From the NCBI GenBank assembly GCA_949927415.1, contig CATLFB010000001.1, positions 372,001 to 436,000 of the forward strand: 64,000 nucleotides of DNA, written 5' to 3'. The notes under the pieces are model-generated. The model was not told the origin of the DNA and did not search any database. It was given only the letters and a program-made list of their open reading frames with translations. Positions 9,509-18,657 of the stretch are shown one piece after another. The stretch's first letter is position 1. Each line of letters starts with the position of its first letter. The translations under genes were made by a program, and so were the position numbers. The stretch is from an uncultured Candidatus Melainabacteria bacterium. GTDB lineage: Bacteria > Cyanobacteriota > Vampirovibrionia > Gastranaerophilales > Gastranaerophilaceae.

Positions 9509-10348
9509 ATGCAAAAATTCGGACTAATCGGATATCCCTTAGGCCATTCACTTTCGGCATACATTCACAAAGCCGGATTTCAAAGCCTCGGCATTTGTGC
9601 AAGTTACGAAATACTTGAAACAGATCCTGAAGATTTGGTTGACCGCGTAAAATTCTTTAAACACAATGATTATTCGGGGTTCAACGTAACAATACCACTA
9701 AAACTTCCGATTTCGCTCTTTGTTCAGGAAGTCGACAAATATGCAGATATAGCAGGAGCCGTGAATACGGTCAAAATCAATTCGGATAAGACTTTCAAAG
9801 GCTTTAACACAGACGCATCAGGTTTTAAGAAGGCAATACCTTCTGACATTGATTTGAAAGGCGCATCCATTGCGCTTTTAGGAACAGGCGGTGCGAGCCG
9901 CGCTGCGGTTTTGGCGTTATCGGAATGCGGAGTCAAAGAAATCGGGGTTTACACACGAAACATCCCGAACGCAATGGATTATATGGCATATATGAGAAGA
10001 AAATTCCCTCAAATAACCTTCACTTCGTACCAGATTGAACAGGTTCGGGATTTGTCGAAATACCAAATGATTGTAAACACGACACCCATTGGCATGCAGG
10101 GGCGTTCTGCTGATATGACGCCCATAGAAGAGCCGGTTTTGAGGACTTTGCCGGAGGGCGGAATTGTTTATGATGTAATTTACAATCCGAAAAAGACCAT
10201 TCTTTTAAAAAGCGCTGAAAAACTCGGGCTAAGAACGATTAACGGACTTGATATGCTGATTTATCAGGCAATAAGTGCGCAGGAAATCTGGTTTGGCAGA
10301 ACGCCGGATTTCAACGCAATGAAAATTGCGGCATTAGAAAATTTGTAG
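9509..10348 (+). CDS. aroE: Shikimate dehydrogenase
   Basis: NADP-dependent reduction of 3-dehydroshikimate in aromatic amino acid synthesis. The 279-residue product has the substrate site GHSLS (12-16) and the catalytic lysine in NVTIPLK (Lys65). Asn86 (GAVNT) and Asp102 (NTDASG) follow, then the Rossmann glycine loop LGTGGASRA (about 124-132) and the C-terminal NGLDMLIYQ. A strong AGGAGG site 7 nt before the ATG fixes the start. It is followed by the promoter of prepilin locus 1. Confidence 0.96.
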   Translation: MQKFGLIGYPLGHSLSAYIHKAGFQSLGICASYEILETDPEDLVDRVKFFKHNDYSGFNVTIPLKLPISLFVQEVDKYADIAGAVNTVKINSDKTFKGFNTDASGFKKAIPSDIDLKGASIALLGTGGASRAAVLALSECGVKEIGVYTRNIPNAMDYMAYMRRKFPQITFTSYQIEQVRDLSKYQMIVNTTPIGMQGRSADMTPIEEPVLRTLPEGGIVYDVIYNPKKTILLKSAEKLGLRTINGLDMLIYQAISAQEIWFGRTPDFNAMKIAALENL

Positions 10349-10367
10349 CTTGGGGGCTTTTTCAACC

Positions 10368-10396
10368 TTGCAAAAGCGTAAAAAATATTTTATAAT
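10368..10396 (+). promoter_or_regulatory. Sigma-70-type promoter of prepilin locus 1
   Basis: TTGCAA at 10368-10373 and TATAAT at 10391-10396 are separated by 17 bp. The leader start codon with its AAGGAGAATTAAG ribosome site follows at 10432. The arrangement is repeated at prepilin locus 2. Confidence 0.75.
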
Positions 10397-10431
10397 AGAT
10401 ATGGAGCATAAAATTTAAAGGAGAATTAAGA

Positions 10432-11653
10432 ATGCTACAATCCAGTAAACACAACACTTTGAGCCAGGGGGGGGGGGGCTTCTGAATACTCTCCTTTAGC
10501 ATTTGGGGCTAATTTTGGCCTTGATGTTTTTGTTAAGAATTTTAGATTTCTGCAGGATTTTGGGGTACATAAGGGAAGAATGTATCTTCGCGATTTAAGT
10601 TGTCAATGCAGCAGCCTTTCCGTCCGCGGGCACAGTCATTGCGAGCACTCTGCCGAGCAAACGATTAAGTATCGTTTGGGAGAGGTAAGAAGCAATCCAG
10701 CTTATGCTTATAATTACAGAAATAAACCCCTTCAGCGTGCGCAAATTTTGAAACAACTAAAAGGCTGGATTGCTTGCCTGTGCCGTTGGGGAGGTTTCCG
10801 AACCATACGGAACAGGATGCTCGTGAGTACGCTCACGCTCGCAATGACGGGACGGTTACATGCAAACGCCGCCGGCGCCCTACTGAAAATCCGCTATTTA
10901 CCTATTCACTCATTTACTCCCAAAATCCCCGCCTTTACGCTTGCCGAAGTCCTCATCACTCTCGGCATTATAGGCATCGTTGCCGCCATGACTTTGCCGG
11001 CTTTAATCCAGAGGAATAATAATAAAATCACAGAAGTTCGCTTGAAAAGATTTTATACCGCAATAAATCAGGCTGTCTTGATGGCGGAAGCCGAGTATGA
11101 GGATAGAAAATACTGGTTTGAGGATTTGAAAGGGGCTGAACTTGATGCAGACGGCAAACCCGTTAAAGGTTCTTCTCCTGCCGAAAAATGGTTTAACAAG
11201 TATCTTGGCAAACATCTTCCTATTTTGCATTCAAAACTTCTAGACAACGGAAGTTTTATCGTATATTTCACAGACGGTTCGGCATTAAGAACGATTAACC
11301 AGTATAATACCAGAGATTGGACTTTCTATCCAAAATCTGCAGACAAATGCATTGAGAAATATGGATTAACAGGAGTTGGAGGAGCCGGAATTTGTGCATT
11401 TCCATTTAATTTTATGCCGAGAATAAGCGAAACATCCACGCCGGCAACCCGAGAAAATTGGAAATTTCATATAAAAAAAGGGTTTGAACCATGGAAATAT
11501 AAATGGGACGGCTCGCGGGAACAACTGCTTGAGGGTTGTAAAAAACAGACCGGCGGTGCGGATAATCCTCCGTCACCTTACTTTTGCACAGCACTCATAC
11601 AGTATGACAATTGGACAATAAGCCCGGATTATCCGAAAAAAGTCAGTTATTAA
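10432..11653 (+). CDS. Type IV prepilin-like protein, locus 1; start frame broken at G12 tract
   Basis: The C-terminal body is a prepilin with FTLAEVLITLGIIGIVAAMT and a periplasmic domain (ITEVRLKRFYTAINQAV, then a Cys-containing tail). The only start with a good Shine-Dalgarno is ATG 10432, reading MLQSSKHNTLSQ into a run of twelve G (10467-10478). As assembled, that frame stops five codons later. With eleven G it would run straight into the body frame. The body frame also has an internal ATG at 10580 with a weak, very close ribosome site. Between leader and pilin signature lies a 214-bp inverted-repeat insertion, giving an abnormally long region before FTLAE. Whether it is expressed depends on tract length or slippage. 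Confidence 0.75.
10467..10478 (+). repeat. G12 homopolymer in prepilin leader 1
   Basis: Twelve consecutive G in the thirteenth to sixteenth codons of the leader reading frame. Loss of one base would fuse the leader to the prepilin body. Long mononucleotide tracts like this are classic slipped-strand sites. Confidence 0.9.
10635..10848. repeat. 214-bp palindromic (MITE-like) insertion inside the prepilin frame
   Basis: The ends GTCATTGCGAGC and GCTCGCAATGAC are exact inverted repeats. A second inner pair (AAGCAATCCAGC / GCTGGATTGCTT) lies at about 10690-10702 and 10764-10775. Its composition differs from the surrounding gene. It keeps the reading frame open, so it is translated if the gene is on. 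Confidence 0.8.
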
Positions 11654-11661
11654 TTAAAAAA

Positions 11662-11690
11662 GGCGCCCATATAATGGGCGCCTAAAACTT
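11662..11690. terminator. Bidirectional terminator between prepilin 1 and HU
   Basis: A perfect 9-bp stem GGCGCCCAT/ATGGGCGCC with a 3-nt loop is flanked by an A-run on the left (a T-run for the minus-strand HU gene) and TAAAACTTTG on the right. It serves both convergent genes. Confidence 0.85.
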
Positions 11691-11704
11691 TGTTTTGCTA
11701 CGAA

Positions 11705-11983
11705 CTATTTTCCGTTAACAACAGTTTTGAATTTTTTACCAGCTGAAAATGCCGGAACTGTTTTTGCAGGGATTTTTAATTCTTTACCGGTTTGAGGGTT
11801 GCGGCCTGTTCTTGCAGCTCTTTTGCGTGCTTCAAATGTTCCGAAACCTACCAAAGTAACTTTTTTTCCTTTAGCAACTGTTTTCTGGATTGTATCAACC
11901 CAAGCTGAAATTACTTCTGCAGCTTCTTTTTGAGTAACATTAGCTTTTTTAGCAACTTCTTGTACTAACTCTTCTTTGTTCAT
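11705..11983 (-). CDS. hup: DNA-binding protein HU
   Basis: Small histone-like nucleoid protein that bends and compacts DNA. The 92-residue product has normal HU length, with N-terminal MNKEELVQEVAKKANVTQ helices, the GFGTFE turn and the DNA-binding beta-arm RTGRNPQTGKELKIPA, including the conserved Pro at its tip. An AAAGGAG site precedes the ATG. It is monocistronic, with its own promoter (12016-12043) and terminator (11662-11690). Confidence 0.97.
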   Translation of the reverse strand: MNKEELVQEVAKKANVTQKEAAEVISAWVDTIQKTVAKGKKVTLVGFGTFEARKRAARTGRNPQTGKELKIPAKTVPAFSAGKKFKTVVNGK

Positions 11984-12015
11984 GATAAAACTCCTTTACT
12001 TTATGTACATGCTTT

Positions 12016-12043
12016 ATTATAGCCAAACCCCGATTATTTGCAA
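12016..12043 (-). promoter_or_regulatory. Sigma-70-type promoter of HU
   Basis: On the minus strand TTGCAA (12043-12038) and TATAAT (12021-12016) are separated by 16 bp, upstream of the HU start at 11983. Confidence 0.7.
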
Positions 12044-12172
12044 GTATTTTAAGGAATTTTTACATTAAAAAGCCTATTTTTACTAATTAATTTATTTTTT
12101 TGATACAATATTATAGGAAATACTTAGCTGGGGATGCGCCAATTCGGCGAATATTTATCCGTAAAGAGGTTT

Positions 12173-13519
12173 ATGATGAAAGAACGTATAGTCTTATTTG
12201 CAATAGTTTTCGGAATGGCAGTATTTATCTACATTTTCCAGAGTTATTTTAACACACTCTTGGGGTTAGCATTCCTTTGCACGGCCATGACAATCTATGT
12301 TTTGTTCATGAACCTTGCATACAAACTAAAAAAACGCCAGCTTCAAAAACACCCGAAAATAATCAACGAAAACTACAAACCATTCGTCACAATAATGGTT
12401 CCATGCCACAACGAAGAATCAGTTATTGAAAAAACGGCTGAAAATATTTTAAACATTGATTATCCGCACTTTGAAATAATCCTGATTGACGACAGAAGTT
12501 CAGATAACACGCCAAATGTCATCAAATCACTTGAAAGCCGCTATCCTGAAATTACGGCACTTATACGCGACAAAGACGCATTTCCCGGCAAATCCGCCGT
12601 TCTGAATGATGCAATGAAAATCGCAAAAGGCGAAGCAATACTTGTTTTCGACGCAGATGCAACAGTGGATTCTGATTTTTTGAAAAAACTTATCCCCGAA
12701 CTTGAGCCGAAAGATGTCGGCGCTGTTCAGGCACGAAAAGTCATCAGAAACAAAAACTACAACCTTCTGACCCGCTGCCAGAACAACGAATACACAATGG
12801 ATACGCACTTTCAGGTCGGGCGGGATTCTGTAAAGGGTGCGGTTGAACTTCGCGGAAACGGCGAACTTATCAAGCGCGAAGCCATTGAAGACATCGGCGG
12901 ATGGAACAACTACACAATCACAGACGATTTGGACATGTCAACGCGTCTTCACATAAAAGGCTGGAACATAAGATTCTGCCCGGAAGCAATCGTTTATGAG
13001 GAAGGAATTATTTATCTTGCGCCGCTGTATAGACAGCGCAGACGCTGGATTGAAGGAACTATCAGAAGATATTTGGAATATTTTGACGATGTTTTATTTT
13101 CTAAAAAAATGTCGTTGCGCGCAAGTCTTGATATGACAGCCTATGTGTCGGAATTCCTTATGCCGGGATGGTTTATTATGGAACTTTTAATCAGGGTGTT
13201 CAAGGTGCTTGCAAAAGATGCGCCGACACAGACTCTTTTTTCATCCATCGTAATCGGCGGACTTATCGGACTCGGATTTTTCCTTGCCGCAAGATACGCA
13301 CTTCGCAGATACGACAACATGCCAAGGCCTGATGCGTTGTTTGAGGCTTTGCAAACTTCAATATACCTTTTCATAATCTGGTTCCCGCTGGTTCTGTTCA
13401 TCGCGTTCAAAATTCTTTTCTGCAAAAAGGATATGAACTGGGGCAAAACCGCACACGGACTAGTGATGGAAGAACAGGCAAATATTAACGAAGAAAACAA
13501 GAATTTACTAAACATATAA
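12173..13519 (+). CDS. Membrane glycosyltransferase, family 2 (processive, cellulose/PNAG-synthase-like)
   Basis: Probably polymerises or transfers sugars from a nucleotide donor at the inner membrane. I chose ATG 12173 (MMKERIVLF, 448 aa) because AAAGAGG lies just upstream. It has two N-terminal membrane segments, then a GT-A domain with VPCHNEE, LIDDRSSDNT, the DAD motif in LVFDADATVD, the ITDDLDMS acid and QRRRWIEG (QxxRW), the set typical of processive beta-glycosyltransferases. C-terminal membrane helices follow. No partner exopolysaccharide gene is next to it, so the polymer is unknown. It is followed by apt after 44 bp. Confidence 0.85.
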   Translation: MMKERIVLFAIVFGMAVFIYIFQSYFNTLLGLAFLCTAMTIYVLFMNLAYKLKKRQLQKHPKIINENYKPFVTIMVPCHNEESVIEKTAENILNIDYPHFEIILIDDRSSDNTPNVIKSLESRYPEITALIRDKDAFPGKSAVLNDAMKIAKGEAILVFDADATVDSDFLKKLIPELEPKDVGAVQARKVIRNKNYNLLTRCQNNEYTMDTHFQVGRDSVKGAVELRGNGELIKREAIEDIGGWNNYTITDDLDMSTRLHIKGWNIRFCPEAIVYEEGIIYLAPLYRQRRRWIEGTIRRYLEYFDDVLFSKKMSLRASLDMTAYVSEFLMPGWFIMELLIRVFKVLAKDAPTQTLFSSIVIGGLIGLGFFLAARYALRRYDNMPRPDALFEALQTSIYLFIIWFPLVLFIAFKILFCKKDMNWGKTAHGLVMEEQANINEENKNLLNI

Positions 13520-13563
13520 AACCGGCGCGCACAATGCGTTGCCGCGACAACGAAGGAGAAAAA

Positions 13564-14094
13564 ATGACACAAACAATTACCGATGTAAAAAGCAAAATAA
13601 GAGATGTTGTGGATTTCCCGAAACCCGGAATCATTTTCCGCGACATTACAACAGCCCTCAAAGACCCTGAAACTTTAAAAGTCATGGTTGACTATCTTTG
13701 CGACGAATTCAAAGACACAAAAATCGACTACATTGCAGGGATTGAATCGCGCGGATTTATTTTCGGAATGCCGATGGCTTATAAAATGAATGCAGGTTTC
13801 GTACCTGTCAGAAAGCCGAAGAAACTTCCTGCCGCAACATATTCTCAGGAATACGACCTTGAATACGGCACTGACACAATCGAAATCCATCAGGACGCTT
13901 TGCCTGAGGGTGCGAATGTATTGATTGTTGACGACTTGCTTGCAACCGGCGGAACAGCTGAAGCTGCGTGCAAACTTATTAAGAAAACAGGTGCAAATCT
14001 TGTCGGGATTGCGTTTTTGATTGAACTTGAAGCGTTGAAAGGCCGCGACAAGCTTGTTGATGCGCCGAAGATTGTTTCGATGTTGAAATATTAG
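13564..14094 (+). CDS. apt: Adenine phosphoribosyltransferase
   Basis: Purine salvage: adenine plus PRPP gives AMP. I chose ATG 13564 (MTQTITDVK, 176 aa, the normal Apt length) with GAAGGAG upstream. The longer frame from 13534 adds ten residues without a ribosome site. Diagnostic segments are DFPKPGIIFRDITT, AGIESRGFIFG, the PRPP loop VLIVDDLLATGGTAEAA and LIELEALKGRDKL near the end. Confidence 0.96.
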   Translation: MTQTITDVKSKIRDVVDFPKPGIIFRDITTALKDPETLKVMVDYLCDEFKDTKIDYIAGIESRGFIFGMPMAYKMNAGFVPVRKPKKLPAATYSQEYDLEYGTDTIEIHQDALPEGANVLIVDDLLATGGTAEAACKLIKKTGANLVGIAFLIELEALKGRDKLVDAPKIVSMLKY

Positions 14095-14097
14095 GTT

Positions 14098-14215
14098 AAG
14101 TGAAATGGTGAAAGGTGAGAAGTGAAAAGACCGTATCGGGAATTTAAGGTTTGCCGGATGGTTAAATTGTTGATAAATTAAGTTTTGCCGCAATAACTTT
14201 TCAACTTTCGATTTT
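14098..14215. repeat. GTGAAAAG inverted-repeat element, copy a
   Basis: The left arm contains GGTGAGAAGTGAAAAGACC followed by GTATCG; the right arm contains AACTTTTCAACTTTCG. It belongs to the family seen at 21646-21788, 27815-27893, 57868-57951 and 58962-59068. Here it follows apt. Confidence 0.6.
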
Positions 14216-14230
14216 CAGATTTTGACAGAA

Positions 14231-14264
14231 AAACGCCGCGAGTTTGAAGACTTGCGGCGTTTTT
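14231..14264. terminator. Bidirectional terminator between apt and the 693-aa gene
   Basis: The stem AACGCCGC/GCGGCGTT is extended by AGT/ACT, with a TTTTTG tail on the plus strand and TTTTTCTG on the minus strand. Confidence 0.8.
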
Positions 14265-14281
14265 GATGTATTAAGATTTGG

Positions 14282-16363
14282 TTATTTGGCGGGCTTTTCG
14301 CCAAAGATGCGTTTGGCAAGTTCAAGGATTTTATTGAAATCAGCTCTGGGGCTACTAATGCACTCGTCTTCACCTAACTCAACACCCAATCCATTTGAGG
14401 CATACCAAACATCATAATCTTTATCAGTGGCTGAATCTATCCAAACATGAGTTATTTCGCCCTGATCATTTCTACGTACTGAAATACGTCTGCCATCAGG
14501 AAGTTTTGCAACCTCATCGCCCTCATTATCTTTTTCGACTTTCAGCGGAGGATTTGCGTTGACGGCTTCGGCAAGAGTTTTGTTTGCTGCATCAATTTGC
14601 GGTTTTGCCTTTTTGAGTTCTGCAAGTTCTTCTTGTTCAGCCTTAACTTCTTTGAGATTGTTGTTGTATTCTGACATTATTTTCTTTTCTGCATCTAATA
14701 TAAGCGCAGTTGCCTTTTTTATCCATTCTCTCATTGTACCAAGGTCTGCTCCATCAGCAATTGTATATCCTTCTTTCGGATATGGATCAGGAAGTCCAAG
14801 TTCTGTCAGCCTTGTCTTAAGAGGCGTTACAACATACTTGTACACATCTTTGTTATCCATGCCCATTACGTTGTCGATTTTATCCGCAAGTTCAGGGTAT
14901 TCAGCCAGAACATGTGTAGCGTTTGCAGGAGTTATTTTTGATAATAGCGTTCTTGCTGTGTCGTTTGATGTCCAGAATGCTTCCAGTTCTGCTTTAATAT
15001 TTTTGGCAACTTCAGGCGCTTCATCGAGGGCGGCACTTATGGCGTCGTTTTTTGCTTTCAGACCTTCATCTATTTTCTTTTTCGGCGTCATATCAGGGGC
15101 AATAGATGCCGCATCTTCTTCAATTTTGGCCTGACGTTCTTCTTCTGTCATTTTTGCAGGCGGAGTTTTCTTACCTTCAACAGGCGGGGCATCATCTCCA
15201 TCTTCTGTTGGCGGAGTCTCTTCAATCGGCTCTGCGCCTTCTACCGGAGGTGCATCTTCAGCAGGTGCGGTATCTTCTGCCGGAGCTGGAGCCGCAGGGG
15301 CTTCGTTTTTGCCGATTGCTGTTCCATGGCCTTCTGTGCCTTTCATTTGAACAAGCATCGGTACTCCGTTGATTGTTCGGAGTTCATAGGAATTGCCTTT
15401 GGTGTAAGCGCCTTTGCCGGAGGTACATTTGTACATTACTTTGCCTTCAACGCTTTCGTCGAGTTCAAATGTATATGTAACGCCGTTATCCTGGTCTGTG
15501 ATAGTGAATTTCTTTGGATTTTCGCCGTTTTTGGCTTCGCCGTCAACTGTAATTTTGCCATGAATAGGACGGGTCGGAATTTTACCGTTTTCATCGGGTT
15601 CGTCGATTACTTCAAAGTAATTTCCGTTCAAATCAGCCCAATTGGCAGTTGTGGCGGGTTTGTTTTCGCCTTTGTACCTGTCAGGAGAACCCGGCGGTGG
15701 CGGAGTTGGGGTGGTTTCCTGTTCTTCAGGGTTTTCTTCTGCGGCCGGCGGATCTTGACCTTCAGTAACTTCCGGAGCGTCTTCGGTTTCCTCAGCCTGT
15801 GCCGGCGCTACGTTGAATTTTTCAAGAATAGCTTCGATGTTTAGCGGAATTCCGCATTTTAACTTTTTGCCGTTTAATTCAATTGAAACATAAAGTTTGC
15901 CGTCTTCTTCACGAACATTAGAGAATTTTGCTTCTTTGAAGCTATCGCCTGCGATAGCTTCAAACCTTGCCGGCAAGGTTTCCAAATATTTATCGGGATA
16001 TTTTTTCGCGAAATCTTTTTCAGGCATTTCTTTGCCGGTTTCGTCATGATAAACGAAAGTTCCGTCTTCTTTTTTGGTTACTCCGGCGGTTTTTGGAGGC
16101 TCCACGTTAGCTGCTGCAATTTGAGTTAAATCAGATTTTGCATTCATCATTTCGACTAATTTAGCATCATCAATATCTCTGTTAAAAGCCAGTTCGCGCC
16201 CTCCTGCACTATCTGCCGGCGTGCTGTTGTTGAGCCGCTGGAATTCCGTTCTCATTTGCGCTGTCACGTTTTCCGGAATTAACGGCTTTATACGCGTTGC
16301 ATCAGAAGGCAATGTTAAATCATTGATTAGCTTAATGTCTACCTTTTTGTCACCAATACCCAT
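14282..16363 (-). CDS. Large Pro/Glu/Thr-rich protein of unknown function (693 aa)
   Basis: I do not recognise this gene. AAGGAG precedes ATG 16363 and there is no signal peptide or membrane helix. The residues fall into an N-terminal part (1-200), a Pro/Glu/Thr-rich low-complexity linker (about 200-235), a folded part with WADLNGNYFEVIDEPDENGK and the repeated pattern FTITDQDNGVTYTFEL, a second acidic Pro-rich linker (about 360-415), a helical, probably coiled-coil part with KKIMSEYNNNLKEVKAEQEE, and a C-terminal domain ending LAKRIFGEKPAK. The Pro-rich linker style resembles the gene at 56785-57672. Possibly a surface or secreted protein exported by a signal-peptide-independent route. Confidence 0.75.
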   Translation of the reverse strand: MGIGDKKVDIKLINDLTLPSDATRIKPLIPENVTAQMRTEFQRLNNSTPADSAGGRELAFNRDIDDAKLVEMMNAKSDLTQIAAANVEPPKTAGVTKKEDGTFVYHDETGKEMPEKDFAKKYPDKYLETLPARFEAIAGDSFKEAKFSNVREEDGKLYVSIELNGKKLKCGIPLNIEAILEKFNVAPAQAEETEDAPEVTEGQDPPAAEENPEEQETTPTPPPPGSPDRYKGENKPATTANWADLNGNYFEVIDEPDENGKIPTRPIHGKITVDGEAKNGENPKKFTITDQDNGVTYTFELDESVEGKVMYKCTSGKGAYTKGNSYELRTINGVPMLVQMKGTEGHGTAIGKNEAPAAPAPAEDTAPAEDAPPVEGAEPIEETPPTEDGDDAPPVEGKKTPPAKMTEEERQAKIEEDAASIAPDMTPKKKIDEGLKAKNDAISAALDEAPEVAKNIKAELEAFWTSNDTARTLLSKITPANATHVLAEYPELADKIDNVMGMDNKDVYKYVVTPLKTRLTELGLPDPYPKEGYTIADGADLGTMREWIKKATALILDAEKKIMSEYNNNLKEVKAEQEELAELKKAKPQIDAANKTLAEAVNANPPLKVEKDNEGDEVAKLPDGRRISVRRNDQGEITHVWIDSATDKDYDVWYASNGLGVELGEDECISSPRADFNKILELAKRIFGEKPAK

Positions 16364-16500
16364 TAGAGTTTTCTCCTTTTTGATTTTTTCTCATACACGT
16401 TATATACCCTGTGTACGGATTAAATGCAAAAAAAATTTAGGTTAAATTTTTAAAAATTTTATTACAATTCCGGAAAAACAGGCGGTATAATTTTTTGGTG

Positions 16501-16518
16501 CCCCCCCCCCCCCCCCCC
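16501..16518. repeat. C18/G18 homopolymer between the TPR gene and the 693-aa gene
   Basis: Eighteen consecutive C on the plus strand (G on the minus), 12 bp after the TPR stop. The minus-strand context TTACG-run-CACC matches the G12 tract of prepilin locus 3. It is flanked by the palindrome GTAACATTTCGTTACA at 16519-16534. Confidence 0.9.
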
Positions 16519-16529
16519 GTAACATTTCG

Positions 16530-17975
16530 TTACATATTTAGAATAGTTAAAATCTTTTTATCTTGTTCATCAAAAACATTGTCGTTCATTTCGACTGATT
16601 TTTTATAAAGAATTTTTGCCTCATCAAGATTTCCGAGGCGGTAAGCAAGTTCTGCTTTGACAAGGAAATAACAGCCTTCTGATGACTGGTATTCAGGATT
16701 GCGATTCAGATACTCCGCAACTTTTTCCAAATCATTCAAACACAGATAAATAACTGCGAGTCTGGTATAAACAGGAGAGATGGAAGTTTTGAGAGCATTT
16801 TCAGCCAATTCCTGATTTGCGGCAAGTTTATAGAATTCGAAATATTCCAAAGCTTTGTTGTAAGCGGCAATTGATTCAGTGAAGTTTTCCTGAAAAAATT
16901 TGCAATCGGCAAAAACCATGTTCAAATTGATTGCGGTGTCAGAATTATCTTTTATGTAGTCGGGGTATTCTTGCAGAGCCTGAGTGAGGTATTTCAGGCC
17001 TTTTTCGGAATAGTGGAGCGCATTTTTGAAATCTTTTTTATTTAAGTAAATCAGAGCCGCGCTTTTACATGACAAAATTGCGTTCCAGATGTCATATTTG
17101 TTTGAATTTGTAATTTCAGTATATATAGAAAGTGCTTCTTCGATTCTTTTTTTGTAATACAGATATTCAGCAAGCCGCCATTTTATATAGCCTTTTGAGA
17201 CATCATAGTTCAGCGCGTTTTGATAAGTTTCGATAACTTTTTCGCTATCGCCGAGGAGTTCGTAACAGTCTGCGATTTTGTCAACGCAATAGCAGTCGTT
17301 TGAATCTATTTCGAGAGATTTTTGGTAAAAGCCCAGTGCTGCGTCGATATTTCCGGCATCGAACATTGTATCGCCCATTTGAAAATAGCAGACATCACTT
17401 TCCCATGGCATACGTTTCAGAAGCGCTTCATAGACCTGAATTGCGTCGTCCCATCTATGCATTTCGCGCAATATCGTTGTTTTATGAAAGTAGGCATAAG
17501 AGTATGTCGAATCTTTTTGAATAGCTTTGTCGAGCCATTCAAGCGCAATTTCAGGATTTGCAAGCATTTGATAAATTTCGGCAATCGTATTGTATAATTT
17601 AACATCATTTTGATTTAGCGAGTAAGCTTTCAGAGATTTTTCGAGCGCTCGGCTGCACCATGCTTTGTAACTTTTGGAATTTTCTGTGCGTTCTTCGCGG
17701 ATAAATTGAATGCAGACGCTTGCCGAATCCATGTAGGTACGGTAATCTTCGGGATATTTTTTAATAAAACGTCTTGAATGTTTCAAGGCGTTTCTATAGT
17801 TGCAGGTTTTTACAAGCGCCGCTATGACGTAGTGCATGTAGTCATAATTTTTGTATTCTTCACGGGCCTCAAGATTTATGAGGCGGTCCATTGTTTCGAA
17901 CAAATCGTCATATCTTTCGTTTGCATAAAGCATCTGGATATATTCCAAATCCACAATTGAACCGTCTTTATACAT
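16530..17975 (-). CDS. Tetratricopeptide-repeat protein (481 aa)
   Basis: Almost the whole chain is TPR: examples are VKLYNTIAEIYQMLANPEIA, YAYFHKTTILREMHRWDDA, CYFQMGDTMFDAGNIDAALG and CVDKIADCYELLGDSEKVI. There is no signal peptide. It starts 3 bp after the stop of the HEAT-repeat gene, so the two are co-translated, and it is the last gene of the ymdB-PHP-LOG-HEAT-TPR run. Its stop lies within a palindrome and next to the G18 tract. It is probably a protein-protein scaffold; the partner is unknown. Confidence 0.85.
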   Translation of the reverse strand: MYKDGSIVDLEYIQMLYANERYDDLFETMDRLINLEAREEYKNYDYMHYVIAALVKTCNYRNALKHSRRFIKKYPEDYRTYMDSASVCIQFIREERTENSKSYKAWCSRALEKSLKAYSLNQNDVKLYNTIAEIYQMLANPEIALEWLDKAIQKDSTYSYAYFHKTTILREMHRWDDAIQVYEALLKRMPWESDVCYFQMGDTMFDAGNIDAALGFYQKSLEIDSNDCYCVDKIADCYELLGDSEKVIETYQNALNYDVSKGYIKWRLAEYLYYKKRIEEALSIYTEITNSNKYDIWNAILSCKSAALIYLNKKDFKNALHYSEKGLKYLTQALQEYPDYIKDNSDTAINLNMVFADCKFFQENFTESIAAYNKALEYFEFYKLAANQELAENALKTSISPVYTRLAVIYLCLNDLEKVAEYLNRNPEYQSSEGCYFLVKAELAYRLGNLDEAKILYKKSVEMNDNVFDEQDKKILTILNM

Positions 17976-17977
17976 AT

Positions 17978-18643
17978 TTAATCCTTTTTATAAAGTTTAT
18001 AAGCCTCACCGAGCGCAAGAATTGCAGAAGTTTTCACAATCGGGTTTTTATCATTTGTCATCTCAATCAAGGGCGTAATAAGCTTTTCGACCTTAACGCT
18101 TTCGCTTTTTATCAGGCGCTGGAGGCAAATCAGGCAGGAATTTCTTCTGACCCAGTTTTCATCATTCAAGGCTGAGAGTAATTTTTTCACAGACCTTGCA
18201 CCGAAATTCAGCAGGGAATTGATTGAACTTGTTCTGATTGCTTCGTTATCTTCGCCCATTTTGTCGATGAACAAATCCATAAGTTCCGGCGTGTCGAATT
18301 CGCCAAGAGATGTGAGCGCGGCGGCCGCTACCGTTGAATTCATATCTTTAGTTTGTTTGAGAAGGGCATCGAAAATCATTTCTTCGAAAGTTTTGTCTTT
18401 TTCGATTTTTTTATCGCGGATTTTGACTTCTCCGCCGTCTGCGAGCATGCACTTGAATCCTGAGACCTGAACTGATTTTATGGCTTCATCAAGGGTGTCG
18501 AATTCCAAAAAGCTGTCGCCAAGAGGGTGCGGAATCCGCTGTTTCATCTCGCCTTTTGAATTTTTCAGAGTCAGAGCCGGAACAAGGAATTTTTCAAGTC
18601 CGGATTCTTTGTCGATTTCTTTTTTTATTGTTACGTACTGCAT
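17978..18643 (-). CDS. HEAT-repeat protein (221 aa)
   Basis: The N-terminal part (about 1-85) is a small mixed domain. The C-terminal part is HEAT-like, with units such as NSTVAAAALTSLGEFDTPEL, NEAIRTSSINSLLNFGARSV, ENWVRRNSCLICLQRLIKS and NPIVKTSAILALGEAYKL, each with the Ala/Leu spacing of alpha-solenoids. No signal peptide. It lies 14 bp after the LOG-family gene and 2 bp before the TPR gene. A scaffold or enzyme-regulatory role is possible but not shown. Confidence 0.78.
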   Translation of the reverse strand: MQYVTIKKEIDKESGLEKFLVPALTLKNSKGEMKQRIPHPLGDSFLEFDTLDEAIKSVQVSGFKCMLADGGEVKIRDKKIEKDKTFEEMIFDALLKQTKDMNSTVAAAALTSLGEFDTPELMDLFIDKMGEDNEAIRTSSINSLLNFGARSVKKLLSALNDENWVRRNSCLICLQRLIKSESVKVEKLITPLIEMTNDKNPIVKTSAILALGEAYKLYKKD

Positions 18644-18657
18644 TATTCTATTTTTCC

